In this document: positions 35,846-44,741 of the stretch, in pieces
Layout: the number at the start of each line of letters is the position of its first letter
Position numbering within the stretch: position 1 is the first letter of the stretch
Source of the DNA: CAWBBA01 sp963729795
GTDB taxonomy: Bacteria > Desulfobacterota > Desulfomonilia > Desulfomonilales > Desulfomonilaceae
NCBI GenBank assembly: GCA_963729795.1
Contig: CAVSPC010000016.1
Coordinates: 248,001-312,000, forward strand
Length of the DNA: 64,000 nt
Direction: 5' to 3'
Translations under genes and position numbers: made by a program
The notes under the pieces: model-generated
The model's database searches: none
What the model was told of the DNA's origin: nothing
What the model saw: only the letters and a program-made list of their open reading frames with translations

Positions 35846-37102
35846 ATGGGTTCGCATTTAAGCAATTTGAATGGTTTCGAAGTCATGACCTTGCTCGCCC
35901 TTATCCTAGCCATTTGGCTTTCTGCAACAATCGTGGCGTTTTGTCTCGTGATAGCGATCGGTCTGGTGAAGATACAACGCACGTCTTCCAAAGCATCCGA
36001 CGATGCGCCAGCTTCTTGTCTCCAGCCCCTGGAAGTCATTGTTCCGTTAAAAGGAATTTTCGCAGGCCAAGAGCATGCGCTGAGGTCCCTGTTGGAACAA
36101 GATTATCCGGGATATCGAATGATTTTCGTTCTGGAGAGTGAATGCGACCCTGCCAACTCGGTAGTAGACAAGCTCCTTAACCAATATCCGTTCGCGCACA
36201 AGGTTATTGGAGGACTGGCCGTTTCCTGTGCCCAGAAAAATCACAGCCTGCTGGCCGGATTGAGAAGCCTCAGACCGGATACTGAAATCCTCGTGTTTTG
36301 CGATAGCACCAACCTCGCCGACCCCGGTTGGTTGCAGCGCTTTACGAGACCCTTGTGTAATGGCGATTGCGCAGTAGTCACCACCTTCAGGGCCTTCCAT
36401 CTCGTGCCCGAGACGATAGGTGGAGTGTGCCAGGCCATTTATGCGTCATTTATCAGACTAATTGCAGCCATCAAACCGAAGCCGTGGGGAGGGGCAACCG
36501 CAATCAAGCGTGAGACTTTCGAAGAGTTAAACATAGCCGAAGTGTGGTCGCGGACAATCGTAGACGATTTAGTTTTGGGCAATGTGCTGGATTGCGCTGG
36601 GGTGAAGGTGCGAATGGATTCCTACGACCTATTGGAATCGCCTCTGCAAAATCAGTCCATCGCAGGGTTCTTGAGATATTTGGATCGTCAGATTCTGTTT
36701 CCCAAGTTTACCAATCCCGGGATTTGGGCAGGGACGCTCTTATTCCATGTGAATTTGACCGTTGCAATTCCCGCGGCCGTGTTGACAGGCGTTCTCTTCG
36801 CGGCCGGACAGGTCCACGCCATTTGCGGATGGTTGTCGTATGGCTTGCTTATTGTCGTGGTAACAGGTGCACTACTGCTCTGGAGGATTAATCCTTCTTC
36901 AATTTCGATTAAACGCTGGTTGATCTCAGTTTTCCCCTGCATTTTTCTAAGTGCGTACGTTTTTCTGCGCTCAGTTGTCCGAAACTATATCGACTGGCAC
37001 GGGCGAAGATATTGGCCTGGAAAAGGAGGCGTCGTGTTGGAGACTGCCTTCGAGAACGAAAGGGAGGTTGCAGTCGAGGAGCACGCGGCTTTTTATCGTT
37101 AG
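35846..37102 (+). CDS. GT21-like (ceramide glucosyltransferase/HpnI-type) membrane glycosyltransferase
   Basis: 418 residues as read; a start at M14 (35885) is also possible. An N-terminal membrane helix precedes a GT-A catalytic domain (LEVIVPLKG, LVFCDSTNLADPGW, PWGGATAIKRETFE, RTIVDDLVLGN) and two or more C-terminal membrane helices. This resembles the ceramide glucosyltransferase/hopanoid HpnI group (GT21), which transfers a sugar from a nucleotide donor to a lipid. The usual terminal QxxRW is not obvious; DRQILFPKF is in its place. It follows exporter parts, so it may make an exported glycolipid or glycan (inference). Confidence 0.72.
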   Translation: MGSHLSNLNGFEVMTLLALILAIWLSATIVAFCLVIAIGLVKIQRTSSKASDDAPASCLQPLEVIVPLKGIFAGQEHALRSLLEQDYPGYRMIFVLESECDPANSVVDKLLNQYPFAHKVIGGLAVSCAQKNHSLLAGLRSLRPDTEILVFCDSTNLADPGWLQRFTRPLCNGDCAVVTTFRAFHLVPETIGGVCQAIYASFIRLIAAIKPKPWGGATAIKRETFEELNIAEVWSRTIVDDLVLGNVLDCAGVKVRMDSYDLLESPLQNQSIAGFLRYLDRQILFPKFTNPGIWAGTLLFHVNLTVAIPAAVLTGVLFAAGQVHAICGWLSYGLLIVVVTGALLLWRINPSSISIKRWLISVFPCIFLSAYVFLRSVVRNYIDWHGRRYWPGKGGVVLETAFENEREVAVEEHAAFYR

Positions 37103-37223
37103 ATTTATGCCGGTTTCTAATAGTAATGGTCCTATTTCATGATTTTATGTTCGAGCGAATCGGCATTGTTCCCTGTTCGCTGGCCGCGAATAGCATGCTC
37201 ATGCGCTTTGTAAGAACTCCTTG

Positions 37224-37252
37224 CTTGACAGGGTATTGTACCGTGCCCAAAT
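37224..37252 (+). promoter_or_regulatory. Possible heat-shock (sigma-32-like) promoter of ftsH
   Basis: CTTGACA (37224-37230), 15-bp spacer, CCCAAAT (37246-37252), close to the sigma-32 pattern CTTGAAA / CCCCATnT, 34 nt before the ftsH ATG. The TTGACA alone could also be a sigma-70 -35, but no -10 fits. Confidence 0.4.
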
Positions 37253-37285
37253 CGGAAGACAGCGGCCTAACGGAGGGGGCAATCT

Positions 37286-39139
37286 ATGAAAACGCCTAAG
37301 GACTTGAAGAAAAGAACATCTTTTTCGATAATTTATATTTTGCTTGCTTTGCTTGTTTTTTTGCTGCTTCAGACATGGATCGCGCCGACTGTTAAAAATG
37401 TCTCTTACACTCAGTTCATGAAGCTGATAGCAAAAGGAAAGATCAACTCCGTCGTGATCTCGAAGAACTATCTCAAAGGGTACGAAAAGATTCAACACGA
37501 GAAAAAGGAGCCCCTGTTTCCGCATTTGATGTACACGACCCCACGCGTACCAGACCGAAATCTTTTGGACTTCCTTGAAAAACACAAGGTGGACATCATT
37601 GGTGAAAATGAGAACACATTTCTCATGACTGTCCTTTCCTGGGTACTTCCCGCTCTTATCTTTGTGGGCATCTGGCTTTGGGCCATGAAAAGAATGGGTC
37701 AAGGCACAGGAATTATGACTCTCGGCAAAAGCAAGGCCAAAATTGTCGCCCAGACCGACGTAGGCATTACTTTTAATGACGTGGCTGGGCAGGATGAGGC
37801 CAAACAGGAGCTACAAGAGATTCTCGAGTTTCTTGAAACCCCGACGAAATTTACCCGGCTTGGGGCCAAGATACCCAAAGGGGTTTTACTGGTAGGACCA
37901 CCTGGGACGGGCAAAACCCTCCTGGCTAAAGCGGTGGCCGGCGAGGCCGGCGTGCCGTTCTTCTCGATTAGTGGTTCCGATTTCATCGAGATGTTTGTGG
38001 GGCTGGGCGCCGCCAGAGTTAGGGATCTCTTCGAGCAGGCCGGTAAATTGGCTCCGTGCCTGGTTTTCATAGACGAACTCGATGCCCTGGGGAAAGCCCG
38101 CGGAACTGGTTACATGGGCAGCCACGACGAACGCGAGCAGACTCTCAACCAACTTCTGGTCGAGATGGATGGATTCGCTCCCAACCAGGGGGTCATCATT
38201 ATCGCTGCAACCAACAGGCCCGAAATACTCGACCCGGCACTTCTTCGGCCCGGCAGATTCGATCGCCATATCTTGGTGGACCGCCCGGACCTGGCGGATA
38301 GAGTGGAGATCCTCAAAGTCCATACCCGTGGCGTAATACTCTCGCCGAGCGTCGATCTTGACGTCATTGCTCGCCGGACCCCCGGATTCACGGGCGCGGA
38401 TCTGGCGAATCTCGTTAACGAAGCGGCCTTGCTTGCGGCTCGAAAAGGAAAAAATGAGGTCGGCCCCCAGGAGTTCGAGGAGGGCGCAGATCGAATCATT
38501 GCAGGACTCGAAAAGAAAAATAGGGTACTAAACGAAAAGGAAAAGAAGACAGTGGCCTACCACGAAACCGGACATGCTCTTGTGGCCGTGTTCCGTTCTA
38601 CCGCTGAAAAGGTGCATAAAATCACCATCGTACCAAGAGGCATAGGGGCTCTGGGGTTCACATTGCAGTTGCCCACGGAAGACCGCTATCTCATGTCCCG
38701 CAATGAGCTTTTGGAGAAGATCGATGTCCTTCTCGGCGGACGTGCGGCTGAGACAATTATTTTCGGCGACATCACCACAGGGGCTCAAAATGACCTTCAA
38801 AAGGCGACGGACGTGGCCCGCAGCATGGTTACACTTTATGGCATGACCGATCATCTCGGCGCTGTGGCATATCAACAAACCCCGAATCCTTTTCTCCAAC
38901 AGCAAGGCATTCCCCAGCAGAGAGAGCTCAGCGAGGAAACGGCCCGCTTGATAGACCAAGAAGTAAGGACTATTATAGAATCTCGCTTGGAAGGCGCCAT
39001 AAAGACGCTCCGTGAGCATGAGGACCTACTCCACCTCGTGGCCGGTAAGCTTCTCGAAAAGGAGACTCTGGAACGAGAGGAATTCATGGAGCTTGTTGAA
39101 AAAAGATCGGCCCAACAGCCGGTTGCCCAAGAGGCATAA
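37286..39139 (+). CDS. ftsH: ATP-dependent zinc metalloprotease FtsH
   Basis: A 617-residue membrane-anchored AAA+ protease. Two membrane helices (~13-31 and ~112-132) flank a periplasmic domain. Walker A GPPGTGKT is near 204-211, Walker B is in LVFIDELDALGK, the SRH arginines are in NRPEILDPALLRPGRFDR, and the zinc motif HETGH starts at H426. Degrades misassembled membrane proteins and regulators. AACGGAGG precedes the ATG. The C-terminal protease domain is complete. Confidence 0.96.
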   Translation: MKTPKDLKKRTSFSIIYILLALLVFLLLQTWIAPTVKNVSYTQFMKLIAKGKINSVVISKNYLKGYEKIQHEKKEPLFPHLMYTTPRVPDRNLLDFLEKHKVDIIGENENTFLMTVLSWVLPALIFVGIWLWAMKRMGQGTGIMTLGKSKAKIVAQTDVGITFNDVAGQDEAKQELQEILEFLETPTKFTRLGAKIPKGVLLVGPPGTGKTLLAKAVAGEAGVPFFSISGSDFIEMFVGLGAARVRDLFEQAGKLAPCLVFIDELDALGKARGTGYMGSHDEREQTLNQLLVEMDGFAPNQGVIIIAATNRPEILDPALLRPGRFDRHILVDRPDLADRVEILKVHTRGVILSPSVDLDVIARRTPGFTGADLANLVNEAALLAARKGKNEVGPQEFEEGADRIIAGLEKKNRVLNEKEKKTVAYHETGHALVAVFRSTAEKVHKITIVPRGIGALGFTLQLPTEDRYLMSRNELLEKIDVLLGGRAAETIIFGDITTGAQNDLQKATDVARSMVTLYGMTDHLGAVAYQQTPNPFLQQQGIPQQRELSEETARLIDQEVRTIIESRLEGAIKTLREHEDLLHLVAGKLLEKETLEREEFMELVEKRSAQQPVAQEA

Positions 39140-39195
39140 AGATCCATCACTGTAGATTAGTATTCCTCATTGTTCCGGATTCCTTAGATCTGGAC

Positions 39196-39822
39196 ATGCA
39201 AACAATAACCACCTCTGACAAAATCGCAGGCATCGTCCTGGCAGCGGGTCTCTCGACCAGAATGGGCATGCCAAAGCTGACACTTGAAATCGAGGGTATT
39301 CCCGTAATCCGGCGGGTGGTACGCGCAGCATTGGAGTCTCAACTTCATCGTGTTATTCTGGTTACAGGCCCGCCCGATTCGAGCGTGGCCGAAGCATTGG
39401 GCCCCCTGGCGGAAAATGGTCGCTTGCACCATGTAGTAAATCCCATTCCACAGGCAGGCATGGCTTCCTCGATGCGGAAGGGGATGGGTTCGCTGGACCA
39501 CAAAGACGCAGGTGTCATGATTCTTCTTGGAGATCAGCCGGGTATAACAGGAAATACTATAAATAGATTGCTTGCTTCATTTTTAAGAGAGCAGACGAAG
39601 ATAGTCGTGCCAGTGGTCTTGGGCCGCAAGACCACTCCGGTGACTTTTCCGGCGGCTCTTTTTTCTGAATTAATGCTAGAGAGCGGAGACATTGGTGGAA
39701 GAAATGTATTGAAACGACATCCTGACAAAGTTGTAGAACTGGAAGTGGGCCAGGATTACGACCCAACGGACTTGGACACCCCGGAAGATCTAGATAAGAT
39801 TAGAACTAAAATGCAAGCGTAA
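39196..39822 (+). CDS. MobA/MocA-like nucleotidyltransferase
   Basis: A 208-residue GT-A fold nucleotidyltransferase: GIVLAAGLSTRMGMPKLTLEIEG is the nucleotide-binding loop with Lys, VMILLGDQPGI holds the metal-binding Asp, and GGRNVLKRHP and DLDTPEDL are near the end. This matches molybdopterin cytidylyl- or guanylyltransferase-like proteins (MocA/MobA-like), which attach CMP or GMP to the molybdenum cofactor. No molybdoenzyme gene is adjacent, so the exact role is open. Confidence 0.8.
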   Translation: MQTITTSDKIAGIVLAAGLSTRMGMPKLTLEIEGIPVIRRVVRAALESQLHRVILVTGPPDSSVAEALGPLAENGRLHHVVNPIPQAGMASSMRKGMGSLDHKDAGVMILLGDQPGITGNTINRLLASFLREQTKIVVPVVLGRKTTPVTFPAALFSELMLESGDIGGRNVLKRHPDKVVELEVGQDYDPTDLDTPEDLDKIRTKMQA

Positions 39823-39942
39823 AATCGGGCGCAATAACAGGCAGGTCGGGCCGTGTCCGACCCAAGATGGCTGCCACGGGTCGCCTTACAGGATCTTGGC
39901 CAAAACGAGCAGCCGACGGGCAAGTAACAGGGAAATCACGCA

Positions 39943-41691
39943 ATGAAAATCCGCTTGGCAAAAACTGCGGGTTTCTGCATGGGTGTCCGCCGTGCTGTGG
40001 ACATGGTTCTCGATCTGCAACGAGATTCGCCTGCCCTTCCCATAGTTACGTATGGCCCTCTGATTCACAATCCTCAAACCTTGGAACTCCTAAGATCGAG
40101 AGGTATTCTGGAGGTAGAATCTCTCGACCAGATTACAGGCGGGACCGTGGTCATCAGGGCGCACGGCATTTCCCCGGTAGAACGGCGCGCTCTCAAGGAC
40201 AAAGGGGTCGGCATAATTGACGCAACCTGTCCGCGAGTGTCCCGAGTACAAGCGGTCATACACAAGCACTCGGAAAAAGGCTATTTCTGCGTGATCGTCG
40301 GTGACGAAGATCACCCGGAAGTCAGGGGCCTCATGGGATTTGCCACGGCGGGGAGCATAGCTGTCCCGTCATGCCAAGGAAATGGCTTTCTCGACAGCCT
40401 GCCCACCGACCGGGATATATGTGTTGTGGCGCAAACAACTCAAGACATTGATACCTTTGATGGAGTTGTCAACCTCATCAAAGGCCGTTGCCGGAACCTT
40501 CACGTTTGCAACACCATCTGCGACTCAACCAAAAACCGGCAGGCAGAAGTAAGCCAGATGTCGCGGCATGTAGACTTAGTCGTGGTCGTAGGCGGGAAAG
40601 GATCGGGTAACACTCAAAGATTGGTGAAAGTCGCCCAGGCTCAGGGAATCTCGGCTCTGCACGTAGAAACGGATGAAGATATTCCCTCGCAGGCATTTGT
40701 GGGCGTGGGATCGGTTGGTGTGACCGCTGGGGCAAGCACACCGAATTGGCAGATTCGGCGCGTTACTGACCGACTCAAAGAAATCGAAATGATTCGAACC
40801 CCGAGCTTTGTAAAGCAAATTCGAAGAATAAGCGACGTAGCGGTCATGACCTACGTTTGGGCAGCAGTGGCCGGTGGAGGTCTTACCGCAACCTGTCTCG
40901 TTCTGCAGAGCCGGCGTGTAACATGGCTCCCTTTAGCGGTAACTATGCTCTTTGTGTTTTCCATGCATTTGCTAAACAGAATCCAGGAGCGGACCGGCGC
41001 GGTGCGGTTCAACACGCCCGAAATAGCCTCGTTTTATGCTCGTCACCGCGGCCTTCTGACTTTGCTTGGCGTGCTTTCCTCGGTTGCTGCGGTTGCTCTC
41101 GGCTTTTGGATGGGGTTATATGCGGGCCTACTGGTCACAGCGATGCTCGTGACGGGTCGCCTGTACACCGTACCGCTGATTGCCGCACCTCGAGTCCCGT
41201 GGCTAAGATGGCGTAGCCTTAAAGATTTACCAGGCTCCAAGACCCCTCTCGTTGCCCTGGGATGGGCAGCATCTGCTGTGGTACTGCCGGTAATAGGCTC
41301 GGGCAAAAGTCCACCTTTGCCCGTTACTGCAGTTGCCTTTGTATTTGCCGCGGGGATGGTCTTCTGGCGGACAGCTCTCTCCGATTTGTTAGATATTCAA
41401 GGGGATCGCATGGTGGGGCGCGAAACCATTCCGATACTTATAGGTGTCAAGAATACAAGGAAACTATTACAGGCGTTGCTTGTCTTATTGGGGTTGTTAC
41501 TCGCTGGGTCGTCAGTCTCGGGCATAATACCTCCTCTAGGCATGTGGTTGGTCCTCAACACATTGGTATTTGGATGTTTCTTCGCAGTTTTCCGGCAACG
41601 CCATCTTGTAGACCGCCTTTTTTTTGAAGGGATCGTGGACGGAAATTTTCTGCTTGCGGGAATTATTTCGATAGTCTATGGAAGCTGGTGA
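39943..41691 (+). CDS. ispH: IspH (HMBPP reductase) fused to a UbiA-type prenyltransferase domain
   Basis: 582 residues. Residues 1-285 are IspH: cluster cysteines C12, C96 (DATCPR) and C193 (NTICDSTKNRQ), with active-site H42, H74, H124 and E126. It makes IPP and DMAPP in the MEP pathway. Residues ~300-582 are membrane-spanning and UbiA-like, with NRIQERTGAVRFN as a candidate first Asp-rich site (acidic residues sparse) and SDLLDIQGDRMVGRETIP as the second. The second half may use prenyl diphosphates made downstream of the first. A stop-free junction shows a true fusion. Confidence 0.88.
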   Translation: MKIRLAKTAGFCMGVRRAVDMVLDLQRDSPALPIVTYGPLIHNPQTLELLRSRGILEVESLDQITGGTVVIRAHGISPVERRALKDKGVGIIDATCPRVSRVQAVIHKHSEKGYFCVIVGDEDHPEVRGLMGFATAGSIAVPSCQGNGFLDSLPTDRDICVVAQTTQDIDTFDGVVNLIKGRCRNLHVCNTICDSTKNRQAEVSQMSRHVDLVVVVGGKGSGNTQRLVKVAQAQGISALHVETDEDIPSQAFVGVGSVGVTAGASTPNWQIRRVTDRLKEIEMIRTPSFVKQIRRISDVAVMTYVWAAVAGGGLTATCLVLQSRRVTWLPLAVTMLFVFSMHLLNRIQERTGAVRFNTPEIASFYARHRGLLTLLGVLSSVAAVALGFWMGLYAGLLVTAMLVTGRLYTVPLIAAPRVPWLRWRSLKDLPGSKTPLVALGWAASAVVLPVIGSGKSPPLPVTAVAFVFAAGMVFWRTALSDLLDIQGDRMVGRETIPILIGVKNTRKLLQALLVLLGLLLAGSSVSGIIPPLGMWLVLNTLVFGCFFAVFRQRHLVDRLFFEGIVDGNFLLAGIISIVYGSW

Positions 41692-41709
41692 GGCGAAGGT
41701 GAAATTTCC

Positions 41710-41738
41710 TTGACAAAAAAATACCGTTGTGTTAAAAA
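41710..41738 (+). promoter_or_regulatory. Predicted promoter of the tRNA-tuf operon
   Basis: TTGACA (41710-41715), 17-bp spacer, TAAAAA (41733-41738), 26 nt before the first tRNA. Confidence 0.55.
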
Positions 41739-41763
41739 AAATAGTTTTATAGAGGAGCCTTTT

Positions 41764-41839
41764 GCTGGCGTAGCTCAACCGGTAGAGCAGCTGATTTGTA
41801 ATCAGCAGGTTGCGGGTTCGAGTCCCATCGCCAGCTCCA
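41764..41839 (+). tRNA. tRNA-Thr (TGT)
   Basis: Cloverleaf: acceptor GCTGGCG / CGCCAGC, anticodon TGT in ATTTGTAAT, GGTTCGAGTCC T-arm, encoded CCA at 41837-41839. Confidence 0.96.
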
Positions 41840-41843
41840 AGAA

Positions 41844-41928
41844 GGAGGGGTTCCCGAGCGGCCAAAGGGGGCAGACTGTAAATCTGTTGGCTCAGCCTTC
41901 GGAGGTTCGAATCCTCCCCCCTCCACCA
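41844..41928 (+). tRNA. tRNA-Tyr (GTA)
   Basis: 85-nt class II tRNA with a long variable arm. Acceptor GGAGGGG / CCCCTCC, anticodon GTA in ACTGTAAAT, GGTTCGAATCC T-arm, encoded CCA. Confidence 0.96.
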
Positions 41929-41962
41929 TCATATAGTTCCGAAATGGTGGCCGAGGTAAAAT

Positions 41963-42040
<78 letters not shown>

Positions 42041-42133
42041 AGATCTCAAACGCGACGTGCGAACCGGCGTCTGAGCCCTACAGGATTCCCAGATGCCCGG
42101 CGCATACTTTGTGGAAAGTCGCTGCGACACCTT

Positions 42134-42210
42134 GCCCACGTAGCTCAGTAGGTAGAGCACTTCCTTGGTAAGGAAGAGGTTCACCGGTTCGATCCCGGTC
42201 GTGGGCTCCA
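42134..42210 (+). tRNA. tRNA-Thr (GGT)
   Basis: Acceptor GCCCACG / CGTGGGC, anticodon GGT in CCTTGGTAAGG, GGTTCGATCC T-arm, encoded CCA. Followed ~115 nt later by tuf. Confidence 0.96.
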
Positions 42211-42314
42211 ATAAACAGTTCACTTCCAGGCCATGGAGTAAAAGGCAGGGAGACACGACGTTAAGCTTGTTCTCAATCCAGTCCCTGCGAATATTTTGCC
42301 GGCATTCTAATTAA

Positions 42315-43539
42315 GGAGGAGCCCATGGGCAAGGCGAAATTTGAGCGAACCAAGCCTCACGTGAATGTTGGGACGATAGGTCACATAGATCACGGAAAGA
42401 CAACCCTGACAGCGGCGATCACGCGGATATTGTCGAAGAAGGGGATGGCAGAGTATGTGCCGTTTGAGGAGATAGACAAGGCTCCGGAGGAGAAGGAGCG
42501 AGGAATCACCATAGCGACGGCGCATGTGGAATATCAGACAGACAAGCGGCACTATGCGCACGTGGACTGTCCGGGACATGCGGACTACATCAAGAACATG
42601 ATAACCGGTGCGGCCCAGATGGACGGTGCGATCCTTGTGGTGGGAGCCAATGACGGTCCCATGCCGCAGACGAGAGAGCATATACTTCTGGCTCGTCAGG
42701 TGGGAGTTCCGTATATAGTGGTTTTTTTGAACAAGACGGACATGGTGGACGATCCGGAGTTGATCGAGTTGGTGGAGCTTGAGCTTCGCGAGTTATTGAG
42801 TTCGTACGAGTTTCCGGGTGATGACATACCGATAATAAAGGGTAGTGCGCTCAAGGCCCTGGAGGCCGGGGATCCTGCTCATCCGGATGCGAAGTGCATA
42901 CTTGAGCTTATGGATGCGGTGGATTCGTACGTACCAGTCCCTGTACGGGAGACGGACAAGCCCTTCTTGATGCCTGTGGAGGACGTGTTCAGCATATCGG
43001 GTCGTGGTACGGTTGTTACCGGTAGAGTGGAGCGCGGTCGGATCAAGGTGAACGAAGAGGTTGAGATAGTGGGGATACGCGAGACGCGCAAGACTGTCTG
43101 TACCGGAGTGGAGATGTTTCGCAAGGTGCTGGATTCAGGAGAGGCCGGGGACAATGTTGGACTTCTCCTTCGCGGCATAAAGCGGGACGAGGTGGAGCGC
43201 GGTCAGGTGGTAGCGCATCCTGGTACGATCACCCCTCACACGAAGTTCAAGGCGGAGACGTACATCCTGGCCAAGGAGGAAGGCGGGCGTCACACGCCGT
43301 TTTTCAACGGTTACCGGCCCCAGTTCTACTTCCGGACCACGGACGTGACCGGAGTGATAACGCTCCCCGAAGGAGTGGAGATGGTGATGCCCGGGGACAA
43401 TGTATCCCTGGAGGGCCACCTGATTACCCCAATCGCCATGGAAGATGGCCTGCGCTTTGCGATCAGAGAAGGCGGAAGGACAGTTGGCGCAGGGGTTGTC
43501 TCCCAGATCATCGAATAACTTTAACCGTGTCGTCGCAGC
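42315..43539. repeat. 1225-bp duplicated tuf segment, copy 1
   Basis: Near-identical to 59963-61187, from GGAGGAGCCC before the ATG to GTCGTCGCAGC after the stop. Typical of tuf genes kept alike by gene conversion. Confidence 0.95.
42325..43518 (+). CDS. tuf: Elongation factor Tu, copy 1
   Basis: A 397-residue GTPase delivering aminoacyl-tRNA to the ribosome. G-motifs GHIDHGKTTLT, DCPGHADY, NKTDMVDD and the effector segment ERGITIATAHVEY are intact. AAGGAGG precedes the ATG. The protein is identical to copy 2 at 59973, and the DNA differs at one noticed synonymous site (43337, C/T). It follows four tRNAs, probably on one transcript. Confidence 0.98.
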   Translation: MGKAKFERTKPHVNVGTIGHIDHGKTTLTAAITRILSKKGMAEYVPFEEIDKAPEEKERGITIATAHVEYQTDKRHYAHVDCPGHADYIKNMITGAAQMDGAILVVGANDGPMPQTREHILLARQVGVPYIVVFLNKTDMVDDPELIELVELELRELLSSYEFPGDDIPIIKGSALKALEAGDPAHPDAKCILELMDAVDSYVPVPVRETDKPFLMPVEDVFSISGRGTVVTGRVERGRIKVNEEVEIVGIRETRKTVCTGVEMFRKVLDSGEAGDNVGLLLRGIKRDEVERGQVVAHPGTITPHTKFKAETYILAKEEGGRHTPFFNGYRPQFYFRTTDVTGVITLPEGVEMVMPGDNVSLEGHLITPIAMEDGLRFAIREGGRTVGAGVVSQIIE

Positions 43540-43570
43540 CGGGGACGGAATCGGCGGTGGAGGCGAATAA

Positions 43571-43720
43571 ATGAGAGATATTATTACATTGGCTTGTACA
43601 GAGTGTAAGAGAAAGAATTATTCGACGACCAAGAACAAGAAGACCACCCCTGACAAGCTTCAGTTCAAAAAGTATTGTAAGTTCTGCCGTTCCCATACAG
43701 TTCACAAGGAGACTAAGTAA
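43571..43720 (+). CDS. rpmG: 50S ribosomal protein L33
   Basis: 49 residues, MRDIITLACTECKRKNY... with two Cys pairs (CTEC, CKFC), the zinc-binding C+ form of L33, so it probably binds zinc. Classic position between tuf and trnW-secE. The start ATG at 43571 follows GGCGGTGGAGG. Confidence 0.95.
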   Translation: MRDIITLACTECKRKNYSTTKNKKTTPDKLQFKKYCKFCRSHTVHKETK

Positions 43721-43746
43721 GGAAAGGTATGGGAAATATCGGGTGT

Positions 43747-43822
43747 AGGCCAGTAGCTCAACGGCTAGAGCACCGGTCTCCAAAACCGGGGGTTGGGGGT
43801 TCGAATCCCTTCTGGCCTGCCA
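43747..43822 (+). tRNA. tRNA-Trp (CCA)
   Basis: Acceptor AGGCCAG / CTGGCCT, discriminator G, anticodon CCA in TCTCCAAAA, encoded 3' CCA. Usual site before secE. Confidence 0.96.
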
Positions 43823-43878
43823 CAACCTTCACTTATGTAACCGGCTCTCCGCGGATCAGACCGGAAGATTAGAGACTA

Positions 43879-44088
43879 ATGGAGAAAATAAAAGCTTTTT
43901 TAAAAGATTCAGCCCAGTTCTTTCGGGAAGTCAAGATTGAACTCCAGAAGGTAACGTTTCCCACCAGGCAGGAGACTGTGGGCTCTACTATTATAGTCTT
44001 GATACTCACTGTGCTTGTGGCCCTCTATCTTGGTTTTAGCGATTGGGCCCTTGCCAAAATTGTCAAAATGCTCCTGCAAGTCGGTTAG
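43879..44088 (+). CDS. secE: Preprotein translocase subunit SecE
   Basis: A 69-residue single-span form. The cytoplasmic amphipathic helix EVKIELQKVTFPTRQET is the conserved SecE motif, followed by one membrane helix (GSTIIVLILTVLVALYLGF). Clamps the SecY halves of the protein-export channel. Between trnW and nusG, as in most bacteria. Confidence 0.95.
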   Translation: MEKIKAFLKDSAQFFREVKIELQKVTFPTRQETVGSTIIVLILTVLVALYLGFSDWALAKIVKMLLQVG

Positions 44089-44123
44089 TTTGCTTGGCGT
44101 GGAGGTTCGTAAGGAGGCACCCG

Positions 44124-44654
44124 GTGGCTTTAAGATGGTACGTGGTTCATACATATTCCGGATATGAAGGGAAAGTTAAAGCCGCGCTAGAAGAAAAAGT
44201 TCGCGGGATGGGGTTGCAGGACAGAATCACGGATGTTCTCATCCCGTCGGAATCAGTGGTTGAATTGGTCAAAGGGGAACGAAAGACCTCCAACCGAAAA
44301 TTTTACCCTGGTTATATTCTGGTTCACATGGAGCTTGACGATCAGACATGGCACGTGGTGAAAAGCACCCCGAAAGTAACAGGGTTCATTGGGTCCCGGA
44401 CCGAACCCGCGGTGATCCCGGATGAGGATGTTGAACAGATCAAATCCCAGATGGCCGAAGGCCAGGAGAAACCCAAGCCGAAGTACTCTTTCGAAAAAGG
44501 AGACTCCGTTCGAGTGGTTGATGGTCCTTTCATAAATTTCAACGGGACTGTGGAAGAAGTAAGGCCTGATAAGGGCAAGCTCAGAGTCCTGGTCAGCATA
44601 TTCGGACGGCCGACCCCCGTTGAACTGGATTTCATCCAAGTTACCAAGAACTAG
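44124..44654 (+). CDS. nusG: Transcription termination/antitermination protein NusG
   Basis: 176 residues from GTG 44124, chosen because AAGGAGG lies 6 nt upstream and the product starts VALRWYVVHTYSGYE, the NusG N-terminus. The NGN domain covers ~5-115 and the C-terminal KOW domain (EKGDSVRVVDGPFINFNGTV) follows. Binds RNA polymerase, reduces pausing and links it to Rho or the ribosome. Upstream in-frame sequence overlaps secE and is not used. Confidence 0.96.
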   Translation: MALRWYVVHTYSGYEGKVKAALEEKVRGMGLQDRITDVLIPSESVVELVKGERKTSNRKFYPGYILVHMELDDQTWHVVKSTPKVTGFIGSRTEPAVIPDEDVEQIKSQMAEGQEKPKPKYSFEKGDSVRVVDGPFINFNGTVEEVRPDKGKLRVLVSIFGRPTPVELDFIQVTKN

Positions 44655-44741
44655 CTAGGAAGCGATCAAGCAGAAAGTGAGCAAGCCTTTCCAGCCGCTT
44701 TCGCGGCCAGAGAGTGTTTGTCTCCTCTGAGGAGAATTTAG

